From the NCBI RefSeq assembly GCF_001921865.1, contig NZ_MSCT01000002.1:290059-354058 (forward strand): a stretch of DNA of 64,000 nt, in the 5' to 3' direction. A model generated the notes under the pieces. That model saw only the letters and a list, made by a program, of their open reading frames with translations. It was not told the origin of the DNA and ran no database searches. Of this stretch, positions 1 to 8,974 are shown piece after piece; within the stretch, counting starts at the first letter, position 1; each line of letters starts with the position of its first letter. The stretch is from Pseudomonas chlororaphis. GTDB taxonomy: Bacteria > Pseudomonadota > Gammaproteobacteria > Pseudomonadales > Pseudomonadaceae. A program made the position numbers and the translations under genes.

Positions 1-36
1 AAGCTGAGTGGGGCAGACCGCGCAACGGCGGTCTAG
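1..36 (+). CDS. 3' end of a truncated upstream gene (possible)
   Basis: Reading from the first base, eleven codons (KLSGADRATAV) run to a TAG stop at 34-36. The gene begins outside the window. Its position before the hut transporter genes would fit another hut gene, such as a permease or urocanase, but eleven residues are too few to identify it. A second frame stays open longer here, so the choice of frame is itself uncertain. Confidence 0.3.
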   Translation, partial: KLSGADRATAV

Positions 37-111
37 ACCTGAATTGGACGTGGACGGGCTGGATGCCTCTTAACTGCCGTAATCCATTTCAATGATTGGG
101 AGCGTCACACA

Positions 112-1080
112 ATGAAAACGAATAAGACCCTGCTGACCACCTTGCTTTCCATGGGCCTGTTGGCCAGTGCCGGCGCCGCCCAGGCGGCCGGCTGGTGCGA
201 GTCTGGCAAACCGGTGAAATTCGCCGGCCTGAACTGGGAAAGCGGCATGTTGCTGACCGACGTAATGCAGGTCGTGCTGGAAAAAGGTTACGGCTGCAAG
301 ACCGACAGCCTGCCAGGCAACTCCATCACCATGGAAAACGCCCTGAGCAGCAACGACATCCAGATTTTCGCCGAGGAGTGGGTCGGCCGCAGCGAGGTCT
401 GGAACAAGGCCGAGAAGGCCGGCAAGGTGGTCGGCGTCGGCGCCCCGGTGGTGGGTGCCATCGAAGGCTGGTACGTGCCGCGCTACGTGATCGAAGGCGA
501 CGCCAAGCGCAAGCTGGAAGCCAAGGCCCCGGACCTGAAGAACATCGCCGACCTGGGTAAATACGCCGCCGTGTTCAAGGACGCCGAAGAACCTTCCAAG
601 GGCCGTTTCTACAACTGCCCGGCCGGTTGGACCTGCGAGCTGGACAACAGCGAAATGCTGAAAAGCTACGGCCTGGAAAACAGCTACACCAACTTCCGTC
701 CGGGCACCGGCCCGGCGCTGGATGCCGCGGTGCTGTCGAGCTACAAGCGCGGCGAGCCGATCCTGTTCTACTACTGGTCGCCGACCCCGCTGATGGGCCA
801 GATCGACGCGGTGAAACTGGAAGAGAAAGCCGGCGTCGACAAGAGCGTGAGCATCAAGGTCGGTCTGTCCAAGACTTTCCACGACGAAGCCCCGGAACTG
901 GTGGCCGTGCTGGAAAAGGTCAACCTGCCGATCGACCTGCTGAACCAGAACCTGGGACGCATGGCCAAGGAGCGTATCGAGTCGCCGAAACTGGCGAAAA
1001 TCTTCCTCAAGGAACATCCTGAAGTCTGGCACGCATGGGTGAGCGAAGACGCAGCCAAAAAGATCGACGCGGCCTTGTAG
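112..1080 (+). CDS. hutX: Periplasmic substrate-binding protein of a histidine / quaternary-amine ABC transporter (HutX-like)
   Basis: This 322-residue protein has a signal peptide of about 25 residues (cleavage after AQA, before AGWC) followed by an OpuAC/ProX-type binding domain. It should capture the substrate in the periplasm and hand it to the permease and ATPase encoded next. The start has a GGGAG ribosome site nine bases upstream. The family binds glycine betaine, choline, proline betaine or histidine. The location inside the hut cluster and the transporter layout resemble the HutXWV histidine uptake system, so histidine is the favoured substrate, but specificity cannot be read directly from the sequence. 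Confidence 0.8.
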   Translation: MKTNKTLLTTLLSMGLLASAGAAQAAGWCESGKPVKFAGLNWESGMLLTDVMQVVLEKGYGCKTDSLPGNSITMENALSSNDIQIFAEEWVGRSEVWNKAEKAGKVVGVGAPVVGAIEGWYVPRYVIEGDAKRKLEAKAPDLKNIADLGKYAAVFKDAEEPSKGRFYNCPAGWTCELDNSEMLKSYGLENSYTNFRPGTGPALDAAVLSSYKRGEPILFYYWSPTPLMGQIDAVKLEEKAGVDKSVSIKVGLSKTFHDEAPELVAVLEKVNLPIDLLNQNLGRMAKERIESPKLAKIFLKEHPEVWHAWVSEDAAKKIDAAL

Positions 1081-1150
1081 GTCGAGCTTCTCCGGCTGCC
1101 GACCGCGGCAGTCGGATGCTTGATCGCAACCCCTTGATTGAGAGTCCCTT

Positions 1151-2002
1151 ATGTTTCCCGAAAGCTTTACCTTTTCCATCGCCGACTGGGTCAACGGTTG
1201 GGTCGATTCGCTGGTCACCAACTACGGCGACGTGTTCCGCCACATCTCCGACACCCTGCTCTGGGCCATCGTCAACCTCGAAGGCCTGCTGCGCGCGGCG
1301 CCCTGGTGGCTGATGCTGGCGATCGTGGCGGGCGTTGCCTGGCACGCCACCCGCAAGATCGCGACCACGGCCGTGATCGTCGGCCTGCTGTTCCTGGTCG
1401 GTGCCGTCGGCCTGTGGGACAAACTCATGCAGACCCTCGCGCTGATGATGGTGGCGACGGTGATCTCGGTGCTGATCGGCGTGCCGCTGGGCATTCTCTC
1501 GGCGCGCAGCAACCGCCTGCGTTCGGTGCTGATGCCGCTGTTGGACATCATGCAGACCATGCCGAGCTTCGTGTACCTGATCCCGGTGCTGATGCTGTTC
1601 GGCCTGGGCAAGGTACCGGCGATCTTCGCCACCGTGATCTACGCCGCGCCGCCGCTGATCCGCCTGACCGACCTGGGGATTCGCCAGGTCGACGGCGAAG
1701 TCATGGAGGCAATCAACGCCTTCGGCGCCAACCGCTGGCAACAGCTGTTCGGCGTGCAACTGCCGCTGGCCCTGCCGAGCATCATGGCCGGGATCAACCA
1801 GACCACCATGATGGCCCTGTCGATGGTGGTGATCGCCTCGATGATCGGTGCCCGTGGCCTGGGCGAAGACGTGCTGGTGGGCATCCAGACCCTCAACGTC
1901 GGTCGCGGCCTGGAAGCCGGCCTGGCGATCGTGATCCTGGCCGTCGTTATCGACCGTATTACCCAAGCCTATGGTCGTCCACGCCATGAGGTGAGCAAAT
2001 GA
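1151..2002 (+). CDS. hutW: ABC transporter permease (HutW-like)
   Basis: This is a 283-residue inner-membrane permease of the OpuAB/ProW (binding-protein-dependent transport) family. The first 50 or so residues are amphipathic. They are followed by several hydrophobic segments, and a conserved EAINAFGANRWQQLFGVQLP stretch at roughly residues 182-201 is the EAA-type loop that docks onto the ATPase. It is encoded 70 bases after hutX, and its stop overlaps the start of the ATPase gene (ATGA). The unit is therefore a three-gene transport operon. Substrate is inferred only from the hut context. Confidence 0.82.
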   Translation: MFPESFTFSIADWVNGWVDSLVTNYGDVFRHISDTLLWAIVNLEGLLRAAPWWLMLAIVAGVAWHATRKIATTAVIVGLLFLVGAVGLWDKLMQTLALMMVATVISVLIGVPLGILSARSNRLRSVLMPLLDIMQTMPSFVYLIPVLMLFGLGKVPAIFATVIYAAPPLIRLTDLGIRQVDGEVMEAINAFGANRWQQLFGVQLPLALPSIMAGINQTTMMALSMVVIASMIGARGLGEDVLVGIQTLNVGRGLEAGLAIVILAVVIDRITQAYGRPRHEVSK

Positions 2003-2829
2003 GCAACCCAAGCGTAAGCAAGATCGAAGTCAAGAACGTCTTCAAGATTTTCGGCAACCGTTCGGCCGACGCGCTGAACATGATTCGCCAGAACAAGACC
2101 AAGGACCAGGTGCTGGCCGAGACCGGCTGCGTGGTCGGGGTCAACGACCTGTCGCTGAGCATCGGCACCGGCGAGATCTTCGTGATCATGGGTTTGTCCG
2201 GTTCCGGCAAGTCGACTTTGGTGCGCCACTTCAATCGCCTGATCGATCCCACGAGCGGCGCGATCCTGGTGGACGGCGTGGACATCCTGCAATACGACAT
2301 GCCAGCCCTGCGCGAATTTCGCCGGCACAAGATCAGCATGGTGTTCCAGAGCTTCGGCCTGCTGCCGCACAAGACCGTGCTGGAAAACACCGCCTACGGC
2401 CTCAAGGTGCGCGGCGAGAGCAAGCAGGTCTGCGCCGAGCGCGCGCAGCACTGGATCAACACCGTGGGCCTCAAGGGCTACGAAAACAAATACCCGCACC
2501 AGCTGTCCGGCGGCATGCGCCAGCGCGTCGGCCTGGCCCGGGCCCTGGCGGCGGACACCGACATCATCCTGATGGACGAGGCCTTCAGTGCCCTCGACCC
2601 GCTGATCCGCGCGGAGATGCAGGACCAGTTGCTGGAGCTGCAAAAGACCCTGCACAAGACCATCGTCTTCATTACCCACGACCTCGACGAAGCCGTGCGT
2701 ATCGGCAACCGCATCGCGATCCTCAAGGACGGCCGGCTGATCCAGGTCGGCACGCCGAAAGAGATCCTGCATTCGCCGGCGGACGAATACGTCGACCGTT
2801 TCGTCCAGCGGCGCGCGGCGACGGTTTAA
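1999..2829 (+). CDS. hutV: ABC transporter ATPase (HutV-like)
   Basis: This 276-residue ATPase energises the HutXW-like importer. Visible motifs are Walker A GLSGSGKST (residues 65-73), the ABC signature LSGGMRQRVGLARAL and Walker B DIILMDEAFSALD, followed by a switch histidine in ITHDLDE. It resembles the ProV/OpuAA group but stops after about 276 residues, so it lacks the C-terminal CBS pair found in osmotically gated ProV/OpuA ATPases. That supports a nutritional rather than an osmoprotective role. The ATG overlaps the permease stop by four bases. A REP pair follows the stop. Confidence 0.85.
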   Translation: MSNPSVSKIEVKNVFKIFGNRSADALNMIRQNKTKDQVLAETGCVVGVNDLSLSIGTGEIFVIMGLSGSGKSTLVRHFNRLIDPTSGAILVDGVDILQYDMPALREFRRHKISMVFQSFGLLPHKTVLENTAYGLKVRGESKQVCAERAQHWINTVGLKGYENKYPHQLSGGMRQRVGLARALAADTDIILMDEAFSALDPLIRAEMQDQLLELQKTLHKTIVFITHDLDEAVRIGNRIAILKDGRLIQVGTPKEILHSPADEYVDRFVQRRAATV

Positions 2830-2856
2830 CCACGGCGGGTCTGCCTGTAGGGGCCT

Positions 2857-2925
2857 TATCGCGAGCAAGCTCGCTCCTACAGAAAAGCAACCTCGAACCC
2901 TGTAGGAGCGAGCTTGCTCGCGATA
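2857..2925. repeat. REP pair (family 1, REPIN-like)
   Basis: Two perfect 25-base inverted copies lie at 2857-2881 and 2901-2925, separated by 19 bases. The core is GAGCGAGCTTGCTCGCGAT. The pair sits between hutV and hutH1 and would form a very stable hairpin in the transcript, separating the transporter genes from the enzyme genes. Confidence 0.9.
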
Positions 2926-2968
2926 GACCGCAAAGCGGTCGCCACAACGAATCATGAGGACATCTGGC

Positions 2969-4492
2969 ATGTCGCTGGCTGAAAAAATCGTTATCGCCGA
3001 CGCCCCGTTGCGTTGGCAGGATGTAGTCGCGGTGGCGCGCCACGGGGCGCAGCTCGAGCTGGCGGCCCAGGCCTGGGCGCGGATCGACAACGCCCAGGCC
3101 ATCGTCCAGCGCATCGTCGCCAGCGGCGAGCGCGCCTATGGCGTCAATACCGGCCTGGGCGCGCTGTGCAACGTTTCGCTGGAAGACCAACAGCTCAGCC
3201 AACTGTCGCGCAATACCCTGCTCAGCCATGCCTGCGGCGTGGGCGCGCCGCTGCGCGACGAGCAGACCCGGGCGATTCTCTGCGCCGCCATCGTCAACTT
3301 CAGCCAGGGCAAGTCCGGCGTGCACCGCCAGGTGGTCGAGGCGCTGCTGGCCCTGCTCAACCGCGGGATCACCCCGCAGGTGCCGTCCCAGGGGTCGGTG
3401 GGCTACCTGACCCACATGGCCCATATCAGCATTGCCTTGCTCGGCGTCGGCCAGGTCAGCTACCGCGGGCAGGTCGTCCCGGCGCAACAAGCGCTGGCGG
3501 CGGAAGGCCTGGAACCGGTGCTGCTGGGGGCCAAGGACGGCCTGTGCCTGGTCAACGGCACGCCGTGCATGACCGGTCTTGGCTGCTTGGCCCTGGCCGA
3601 CGCCACGCGCCTGGTGCAGTGGGCCGACGTGGTCGGCGCCATGAGCTTCGAGGCGCAGCGCGGGCAGATCGCCGCGTTCGACGCCGAGATCATCGCCCTC
3701 AAGCCGCACCCGGGGATGCAACAGGTCGGCAGCAACCTGCGGGCCTTGCTCGACGGCAGCGAAGTGATTGCCGGCAGCAAGGGCATCCGGACCCAGGACG
3801 CCCTGAGCATCCGCTCTATCCCGCAGGTCCACGGCGCCGCCCGCGACCAGCTGGCGCACGCGACCCGGCAGATCGAGACCGAACTCAACGCCGCCACCGA
3901 CAACCCGTTGCTGCTGGGCACCCCGGACAGCTACCGGGTGATGTCCCAGGCCAACCCCCACGGCCAATCGGTGGCACTGGCGGCGGACCTGCTGGCCATC
4001 GCCATGGCCGAGATCGGCTCGATTGCCGAGCGTCGCCTGGATCGCCTGATCAATCCCCATGTCAGCGGCCTGCCGGCGTTCCTGGTGAGCAACCCGGGGG
4101 TCAACTCCGGAATGATGATCGTGCAGTACGTGGCTGCCTCGCTGTGCGCGGAAAACCGCCAGCTGGCGCAACCGGCGGTGCTCGACAACTACGTCACCTC
4201 GGGCTTGCAGGAAGACCACCTGAGCCTGGGCACCAACGCCGCGCTGAAGCTTTCCCGCGCGCTGGAAAACTGCACCCAGATCCTCGCCATCGAGTACCTG
4301 CTGGCCGCCCAGGCCTTCGAATTTCTCAAGCCGCAACGTTTCGGCGCCGGCACCGACAAGGCCTGGAAACTCTTGCGCGAAAAGGTCCCGGCCTATGATC
4401 AGGACCGCTGGCTCGCGCCGGACATCGCCAGCGCTGCGGCACTGCTCAAGAGCCCGGCCTTGCTGCAAGAGGTTTTACCGGGCGTGCGCTGA
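2969..4492 (+). CDS. hutH1: Histidase-family protein lacking the MIO Ala-Ser-Gly triad (HutH1)
   Basis: This 507-residue protein belongs to the aromatic amino acid lyase fold (histidase/PAL/TAL) and is full length. AYGVNTG (Tyr57), LSHACGVG, GLCLVNGT and QEDHLS are kept. The cofactor segment, [14 protein letters not shown] in HutH2, reads GSVG-YLTHMAH here. The Ala-Ser-Gly that cyclises to MIO is missing exactly, at the junction 3403/3404. The active-site tyrosine of QDPYSLR is Leu279 (QDALSIR), and the phenylalanine of GNFHAEP is replaced (ANPHGQS). Ordinary histidine deamination is therefore unlikely. The ATG at 2969 is preferred because AGGA lies eight bases upstream; an in-frame ATG at 2954 is less well placed. 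The gene lies directly before the true histidase gene hutH2. Confidence 0.85.
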   Translation: MSLAEKIVIADAPLRWQDVVAVARHGAQLELAAQAWARIDNAQAIVQRIVASGERAYGVNTGLGALCNVSLEDQQLSQLSRNTLLSHACGVGAPLRDEQTRAILCAAIVNFSQGKSGVHRQVVEALLALLNRGITPQVPSQGSVGYLTHMAHISIALLGVGQVSYRGQVVPAQQALAAEGLEPVLLGAKDGLCLVNGTPCMTGLGCLALADATRLVQWADVVGAMSFEAQRGQIAAFDAEIIALKPHPGMQQVGSNLRALLDGSEVIAGSKGIRTQDALSIRSIPQVHGAARDQLAHATRQIETELNAATDNPLLLGTPDSYRVMSQANPHGQSVALAADLLAIAMAEIGSIAERRLDRLINPHVSGLPAFLVSNPGVNSGMMIVQYVAASLCAENRQLAQPAVLDNYVTSGLQEDHLSLGTNAALKLSRALENCTQILAIEYLLAAQAFEFLKPQRFGAGTDKAWKLLREKVPAYDQDRWLAPDIASAAALLKSPALLQEVLPGVR

Positions 4493-4615
4493 GCCGCGCC
4501 TTGAAAGAACAGAACGTCAACCACCCACAGTTCCCCCAACCAGCGTGCCAAGGCGCCACCCGTTCAAAAAGCGGGCTGCGACGGATAACGGAAGCTTCCG
4601 GAGCGACTGGTGTTT

Positions 4616-4623
4616 AAAAACAA
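4616..4623 (+). promoter_or_regulatory. Candidate Hfq/Crc (CA) motif before hutH2
   Basis: AAAAACAA fits the AANAANAA motif bound by Hfq/Crc in Pseudomonas. It lies 22 bases upstream of the GTG start of hutH2, next to its ribosome site. Binding would repress translation when preferred carbon sources are present. Confidence 0.5.
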
Positions 4624-4645
4624 AACTCTCAAAAGGAGCATGAAT

Positions 4646-6178
4646 GTGACTGCGCTAAATCTGATCCCCGGCCAACTGACCCTGGCCCAACTGCGTGCCG
4701 TCTACCAACAGCCGGTAACCCTCAGCCTCGATAACAGCGCTTCAGCGCAGATCGACGCCAGCGTCGCTTGCGTCGAGCAGATCCTCGCCGAGAACCGCAC
4801 TGCCTACGGCATCAACACTGGTTTCGGCCTGCTGGCCTCGACCCGCATCGCCAGCGAAGACCTGGAAAACCTGCAGCGCTCCCTGGTGCTGTCCCATGCC
4901 GCCGGCGTCGGCGAGCCGATCAGCGATGCTCTGGTGCGCCTGATCATGGTGCTCAAGGTCAACAGCCTGAGCCGCGGTTTCTCCGGGATCCGCCGCCAGG
5001 TGATCGACGCGCTGATCGCCTTGATCAACGCCGAGGTGTACCCGCACATCCCGCTCAAGGGTTCGGTGGGCGCGTCCGGCGACCTCGCGCCGCTGGCCCA
5101 TATGTCCCTGGTGCTGCTGGGCGAAGGCAAGGCCCGCTACAAGGGCCAATGGCTGGACGCGACCGAAGCGCTGAGCGTGGCCGGCCTCAAGCCGCTGACC
5201 CTGGCGGCCAAGGAAGGCCTGGCGCTGCTCAACGGCACCCAGGTCTCCACTGCCTTTGCCCTGCGCGGCCTGTTCGAGGGCGAAGACCTGTTCGCCGGCG
5301 CCCTGGCCTGCGGCGGCTTGACCGTAGAGGCGGTGCTGGGCTCGCGTTCGCCGTTCGACGCGCGGATTCATGCCGCCCGCGGCCAGAAAGGCCAGATCGA
5401 CACCGCCGCGGCCTACCGCGACCTGTTGGGCGACAGCAGCGAAGTCTCCAAGTCGCACCAGAACTGCGACAAGGTCCAGGACCCGTATTCCCTGCGCTGC
5501 CAGCCCCAGGTCATGGGCGCCTGCCTGACCCAGTTCCGCCAGGCTTCCGAGGTGCTGGTGGTCGAAGCCAACGCCGTTTCGGACAACCCGCTGGTGTTCG
5601 CCGCCGAGGGCGACGTGATCTCCGGCGGCAACTTCCACGCCGAGCCGGTGGCCATGGCCGCCGACAACATTGCCCTGGGCATCGCCGAAATCGGCTCCCT
5701 GAGCGAGCGTCGCATCTCGTTGATGATGGACAAGCACATGTCCCAGCTGCCGCCGTTCCTGGTGGCCAATGGCGGGGTCAACTCCGGCTTCATGATCGCC
5801 CAGGTGACCGCCGCGGCCCTGGCCAGCGAAAACAAGGCGCTGGCCCACCCGCACTCGGTGGACAGCCTGCCGACGTCCGCGAACCAGGAAGACCATGTGT
5901 CCATGGCCCCGGCCGCCGGCAAGCGCCTGTGGGAAATGGCCGACAACACCCGCGGCATCCTCGCCGTGGAATGGCTGGCGGCCTGCCAGGGCCTGGACCT
6001 GCGCGACGGCCTGAAGACCTCGACCAAGCTGGAGAAAGCCCGCGCGACCCTGCGCAGCAAAGTGCCGTTCTACGAAAAAGACCGTTTCTTCGCGCCGGAC
6101 ATCAACGCCGCGAGCGAGCTGCTGGCCTCGCGTTGCCTGAACGAGCTGGTGCCGGCCAAGTTGCTGCCGAGCCTGTAA
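4646..6178 (+). CDS. hutH: Histidine ammonia-lyase (histidase), HutH2
   Basis: Histidase converts L-histidine to urocanate and ammonia, the first step of the hut pathway, in the cytoplasm. The 510-residue protein has the intact cofactor motif [14 protein letters not shown]. Ala143-Ser144-Gly145 (codons at 5072-5080) form MIO. The active-site tyrosine (Tyr54, AYGINTG), [15 protein letters not shown] and QEDHVSM are all present. The GTG at 4646 is chosen because AAGGAG stands seven bases upstream and this gives the usual 510-residue length. The ATG at 4640 is only a base or two from that site. It lies 153 bases after hutH1, whose product is a divergent paralogue. Confidence 0.95.
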   Translation: MTALNLIPGQLTLAQLRAVYQQPVTLSLDNSASAQIDASVACVEQILAENRTAYGINTGFGLLASTRIASEDLENLQRSLVLSHAAGVGEPISDALVRLIMVLKVNSLSRGFSGIRRQVIDALIALINAEVYPHIPLKGSVGASGDLAPLAHMSLVLLGEGKARYKGQWLDATEALSVAGLKPLTLAAKEGLALLNGTQVSTAFALRGLFEGEDLFAGALACGGLTVEAVLGSRSPFDARIHAARGQKGQIDTAAAYRDLLGDSSEVSKSHQNCDKVQDPYSLRCQPQVMGACLTQFRQASEVLVVEANAVSDNPLVFAAEGDVISGGNFHAEPVAMAADNIALGIAEIGSLSERRISLMMDKHMSQLPPFLVANGGVNSGFMIAQVTAAALASENKALAHPHSVDSLPTSANQEDHVSMAPAAGKRLWEMADNTRGILAVEWLAACQGLDLRDGLKTSTKLEKARATLRSKVPFYEKDRFFAPDINAASELLASRCLNELVPAKLLPSL

Positions 6179-6188
6179 CGACCATGTG

Positions 6189-6286
6189 TAGCCGCTGCCG
6201 AGGTACGAGGCTGCGATGGGCTGCGAAGCGGCCCCCGAGGGCGGTCCTGCGGACCGCTTCGCAGCCTCGTGCCTCGGCAGCGGCTA
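6189..6286. repeat. Palindromic repeat (family 2)
   Basis: Inverted arms of 28 bases at 6189-6216 and 6259-6286 differ at a single position. The outer core is TAGCCGCTGCCGAGG, and an inner hairpin is also possible. It fills the gap between hutH2 and hutT and may attenuate or protect the transcript. Confidence 0.85.
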
Positions 6287-6312
6287 TAGCAATGGTTTGG
6301 GTTTTCTCCGAT

Positions 6313-6320
6313 AAAAATAA
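6313..6320 (+). promoter_or_regulatory. Candidate Hfq/Crc (CA) motif before hutT
   Basis: AAAAATAA fits AANAANAA. It ends 13 bases before the hutT ATG and adjoins its ribosome site (AGGGACGA), the usual position for Hfq/Crc translational repression. It is the second such motif in this hut operon. Confidence 0.5.
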
Positions 6321-6333
6321 CTAGGGACGAGAA

Positions 6334-7743
6334 ATGCAACAGCAAGCTCAAGCGTTAAAGCGCGGGCTGTCCGCCCGACATATTCGTTTCATGGCACTGG
6401 GGTCGGCGATCGGCACCGGGCTGTTCTATGGTTCTGCCTCGGCCATCCAGATGGCCGGCCCCGCGGTGCTCCTGGCCTACCTGATCGGCGGCGCGGCGGT
6501 GTTCATGGTGATGCGCGCGCTGGGCGAGATGGCCGTGCGCAACCCGGTATCCGGTTCGTTCGGCCAATACGCCAGCACCTACCTGGGGCCGATGGCGGGT
6601 TTCCTGCTGGGCTGGACCTATGCCTTCGAGATGGTCATCGTCGGCCTCGCCGACGTCACCGCCTTCGGCATCTATATGGGCTTCTGGTACCCGGACGTGC
6701 CGCGCTGGATCTGGGTCCTCGGTATCGTTTCGCTGATCGGCGGGCTGAACCTGTGCAACGTCAAAGTATTTGGCGAGATGGAGTTCTGGCTGTCGCTGCT
6801 CAAGGTCGGTGCCATCGTCGCCATGATCCTGGGCGGTTTCGGCATCATGCTGTTCGGCATCGGCAGTTCGACGGGGTCGGCGACCATCGGCCTGAGCAAC
6901 CTTTGGGAGCACGGCGGTTTCATGCCCAACGGCGTCGGCGGGCTGATCGCCTCGTTTGCCGTGGTGATGTTTGCCTTCGGCGGGATCGAAATCATCGGCG
7001 TCACCGCCGGTGAAGCCAGGGACCCGGAACGCGTGCTGCCCAGGGCGATCAACGCGGTGCCGCTGCGCATCCTGCTGTTCTACGTACTGACCTTGTTCGT
7101 CCTGATGGCCATCTACCCGTGGCAGCAGATCGGCAGCCAGGGCAGCCCGTTCGTGCAGATTTTCTCCAACCTGGGCATCGGCTCGGCGGCGACCATCCTC
7201 AATATCGTGGTGATCTCGGCGGCGGTGTCGGCCATCAACAGCGATATCTTCGGCGCCGGCCGCATGATGTACGGCCTGGCGCAGCAGGGGCATGCGCCCA
7301 AGGGCTTCGCCCAGCTGTCGCGTTACGGTGTGCCGTGGATGACCGTGGTGGTCATGAGCATCGCCTTGTTGCTGGGGGTATTGCTGAACTACCTGATTCC
7401 GGAGAATGTGTTTCTGCTGATCGCCTCGATCGCGACCTTTGCCACGGTCTGGGTCTGGCTGATGATTCTCTTCACCCAGGTGGCCATGCGCCGTTCCATG
7501 ACCGCCGAGCAGGTGGCCCAGCTGAAGTTCCCGGTGCCGTTCTGGCCGTATGCGCCGATGGCGGCGATTGCCTTCATGCTGTTCATCTTCGGTGTGCTGG
7601 GCTACTTCCCGGACACCCAGGCCGCGCTGATCGTCGGCTTGGTGTGGATCGTCCTGCTGGTGCTGGCGTACCTGATCTGGGTCAAGCCGGCTGCCGGGCA
7701 GGCGGCCCTGGTCAATCGCGACCCTTCTTTTTCCCATCGATAG
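6334..7743 (+). CDS. hutT: Amino acid permease of the APC family (histidine transporter HutT, ProY-like)
   Basis: This 469-residue inner-membrane protein has about twelve hydrophobic segments. The N-terminal signature [20 protein letters not shown] leads into the family GTGLF motif, as in the AAT group of APC amino acid/proton symporters (ProY, HisP/AroP relatives). It is placed between hutH2 and hutI, which supports a histidine importer. The operon thus carries two different uptake systems, an ABC importer and this secondary carrier. The ATG at 6334 follows AGGGACGA, and an A-rich motif just upstream may mediate Crc control. Related carriers take proline or aromatic amino acids, so specificity is inferred. 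Confidence 0.85.
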   Translation: MQQQAQALKRGLSARHIRFMALGSAIGTGLFYGSASAIQMAGPAVLLAYLIGGAAVFMVMRALGEMAVRNPVSGSFGQYASTYLGPMAGFLLGWTYAFEMVIVGLADVTAFGIYMGFWYPDVPRWIWVLGIVSLIGGLNLCNVKVFGEMEFWLSLLKVGAIVAMILGGFGIMLFGIGSSTGSATIGLSNLWEHGGFMPNGVGGLIASFAVVMFAFGGIEIIGVTAGEARDPERVLPRAINAVPLRILLFYVLTLFVLMAIYPWQQIGSQGSPFVQIFSNLGIGSAATILNIVVISAAVSAINSDIFGAGRMMYGLAQQGHAPKGFAQLSRYGVPWMTVVVMSIALLLGVLLNYLIPENVFLLIASIATFATVWVWLMILFTQVAMRRSMTAEQVAQLKFPVPFWPYAPMAAIAFMLFIFGVLGYFPDTQAALIVGLVWIVLLVLAYLIWVKPAAGQAALVNRDPSFSHR

Positions 7744-7758
7744 CCCATGGAGGCCCGG

Positions 7759-8964
7759 ATGAAAACTCTCTGGCAACACTGCCACGTCGCAAGCATGGCG
7801 CAAGGCACTTACTCGATCATCGAGGACGCGGCCATCGTGACGTCAGGAGCGCTCATCGAGTGGATCGGCCCACGCAGCGAAGTGCCGGCCGGCAACTATG
7901 CCGAACTGCATGACCTGGCGGGGGCCTGGGTCACCCCGGGCCTGATCGACTGCCACACCCACACGGTGTTCGGCGGCAACCGCAGCGGCGAATTCGAGCA
8001 GCGCCTGCAAGGGGTGAGCTATGCCGAGATCGCCGCCGCCGGTGGCGGTATCGCCAGCACCGTGCGGGCCACCCGCGCGGCCAGCGAAGACCAACTCTTC
8101 GACAGCGCCCGCAAGCGTTTGAAGAGCCTGCTGCGCGACGGCGTGACCAGCGTCGAGATCAAGTCCGGCTACGGCCTGGACCTGGCCAGCGAACGCAAGA
8201 TCCTGCGGGTGATCCGGCGCCTGGGCGCCGAACTGCCGGTCAGCGTGCGCAGCACCTGCCTGGCGGCCCACGCCCTGCCGCCGGAATACGCCGGGCGCGC
8301 CGACGATTACATCGAACACATCTGCGCCGAGATGCTCCCGGCGCTGGCCGCCGAGGGCCTGGTGGACGCGGTGGATGCCTTCTGCGAATACCTGGCGTTC
8401 TCGCCGGAACAGGTGGAGCGGGTGTTCATCGTGGCGCAGCGGCTCGGCCTGCCGGTGAAACTGCACGCCGAGCAACTGTCGTCGCTGCACGGCTCCAGCC
8501 TGGCGGCGCGGTATCACGCGTTGTCGGCCGACCACCTGGAGTTCATGACCGAGGAAGACGCCATCGCCATGGCCGAGGCCGGCACCGTCGCCGTGCTGCT
8601 GCCGGGCGCTTTCTATTTCCTGCGCGAAACCCAGTTGCCGCCGATGGACGCGCTGCGCAAGCACCGGGTGAAGATCGCCGTCGCCAGCGACCTCAACCCC
8701 GGCACTTCGCCGGCGTTGTCCCTGCGGCTGATGCTGAACATGGCCTGCACCTGTTTTCGCATGACCCCGGAAGAAGCCCTGGCCGGGGTGACCCTGCACG
8801 CGGCCACCGCGCTGGGCATGGACAAGACCCACGGTTCGCTGGAGGTCGGCAAGGTGGCGGATTTCGTCGCCTGGCAGATCGATCGTCCCGCCGACCTGGC
8901 CTACTGGCTGGGCGGCGACCTGGAAAAACGCGTCGTGCGCCACGGCGTTGAAGTGGATTTATAG
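7759..8964 (+). CDS. hutI: Imidazolonepropionase
   Basis: HutI hydrolyses 4-imidazolone-5-propionate to N-formimino-L-glutamate, the third step of the pathway. The 401-residue protein belongs to the metal-dependent amidohydrolase superfamily. The metal-binding HxH appears as [10 protein letters not shown] near residues 70-80, and a further histidine cluster is seen in KLHAEQLS and SADHLEF, with an aspartate in [10 protein letters not shown]. The ATG at 7759 is preferred to one at 7747 because GGAGG at 7749-7753 is spaced five bases from it. It starts 15 bases after the hutT stop, so the two are co-transcribed. Confidence 0.95.
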   Translation: MKTLWQHCHVASMAQGTYSIIEDAAIVTSGALIEWIGPRSEVPAGNYAELHDLAGAWVTPGLIDCHTHTVFGGNRSGEFEQRLQGVSYAEIAAAGGGIASTVRATRAASEDQLFDSARKRLKSLLRDGVTSVEIKSGYGLDLASERKILRVIRRLGAELPVSVRSTCLAAHALPPEYAGRADDYIEHICAEMLPALAAEGLVDAVDAFCEYLAFSPEQVERVFIVAQRLGLPVKLHAEQLSSLHGSSLAARYHALSADHLEFMTEEDAIAMAEAGTVAVLLPGAFYFLRETQLPPMDALRKHRVKIAVASDLNPGTSPALSLRLMLNMACTCFRMTPEEALAGVTLHAATALGMDKTHGSLEVGKVADFVAWQIDRPADLAYWLGGDLEKRVVRHGVEVDL

Positions 8965-8974
8965 GAGAACGGTT

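Noticed and set aside
2954..2968. Upstream ATG for hutH1
   Set aside because: The ribosome site AGGA overlaps this ATG and is correctly spaced for the ATG at 2969.
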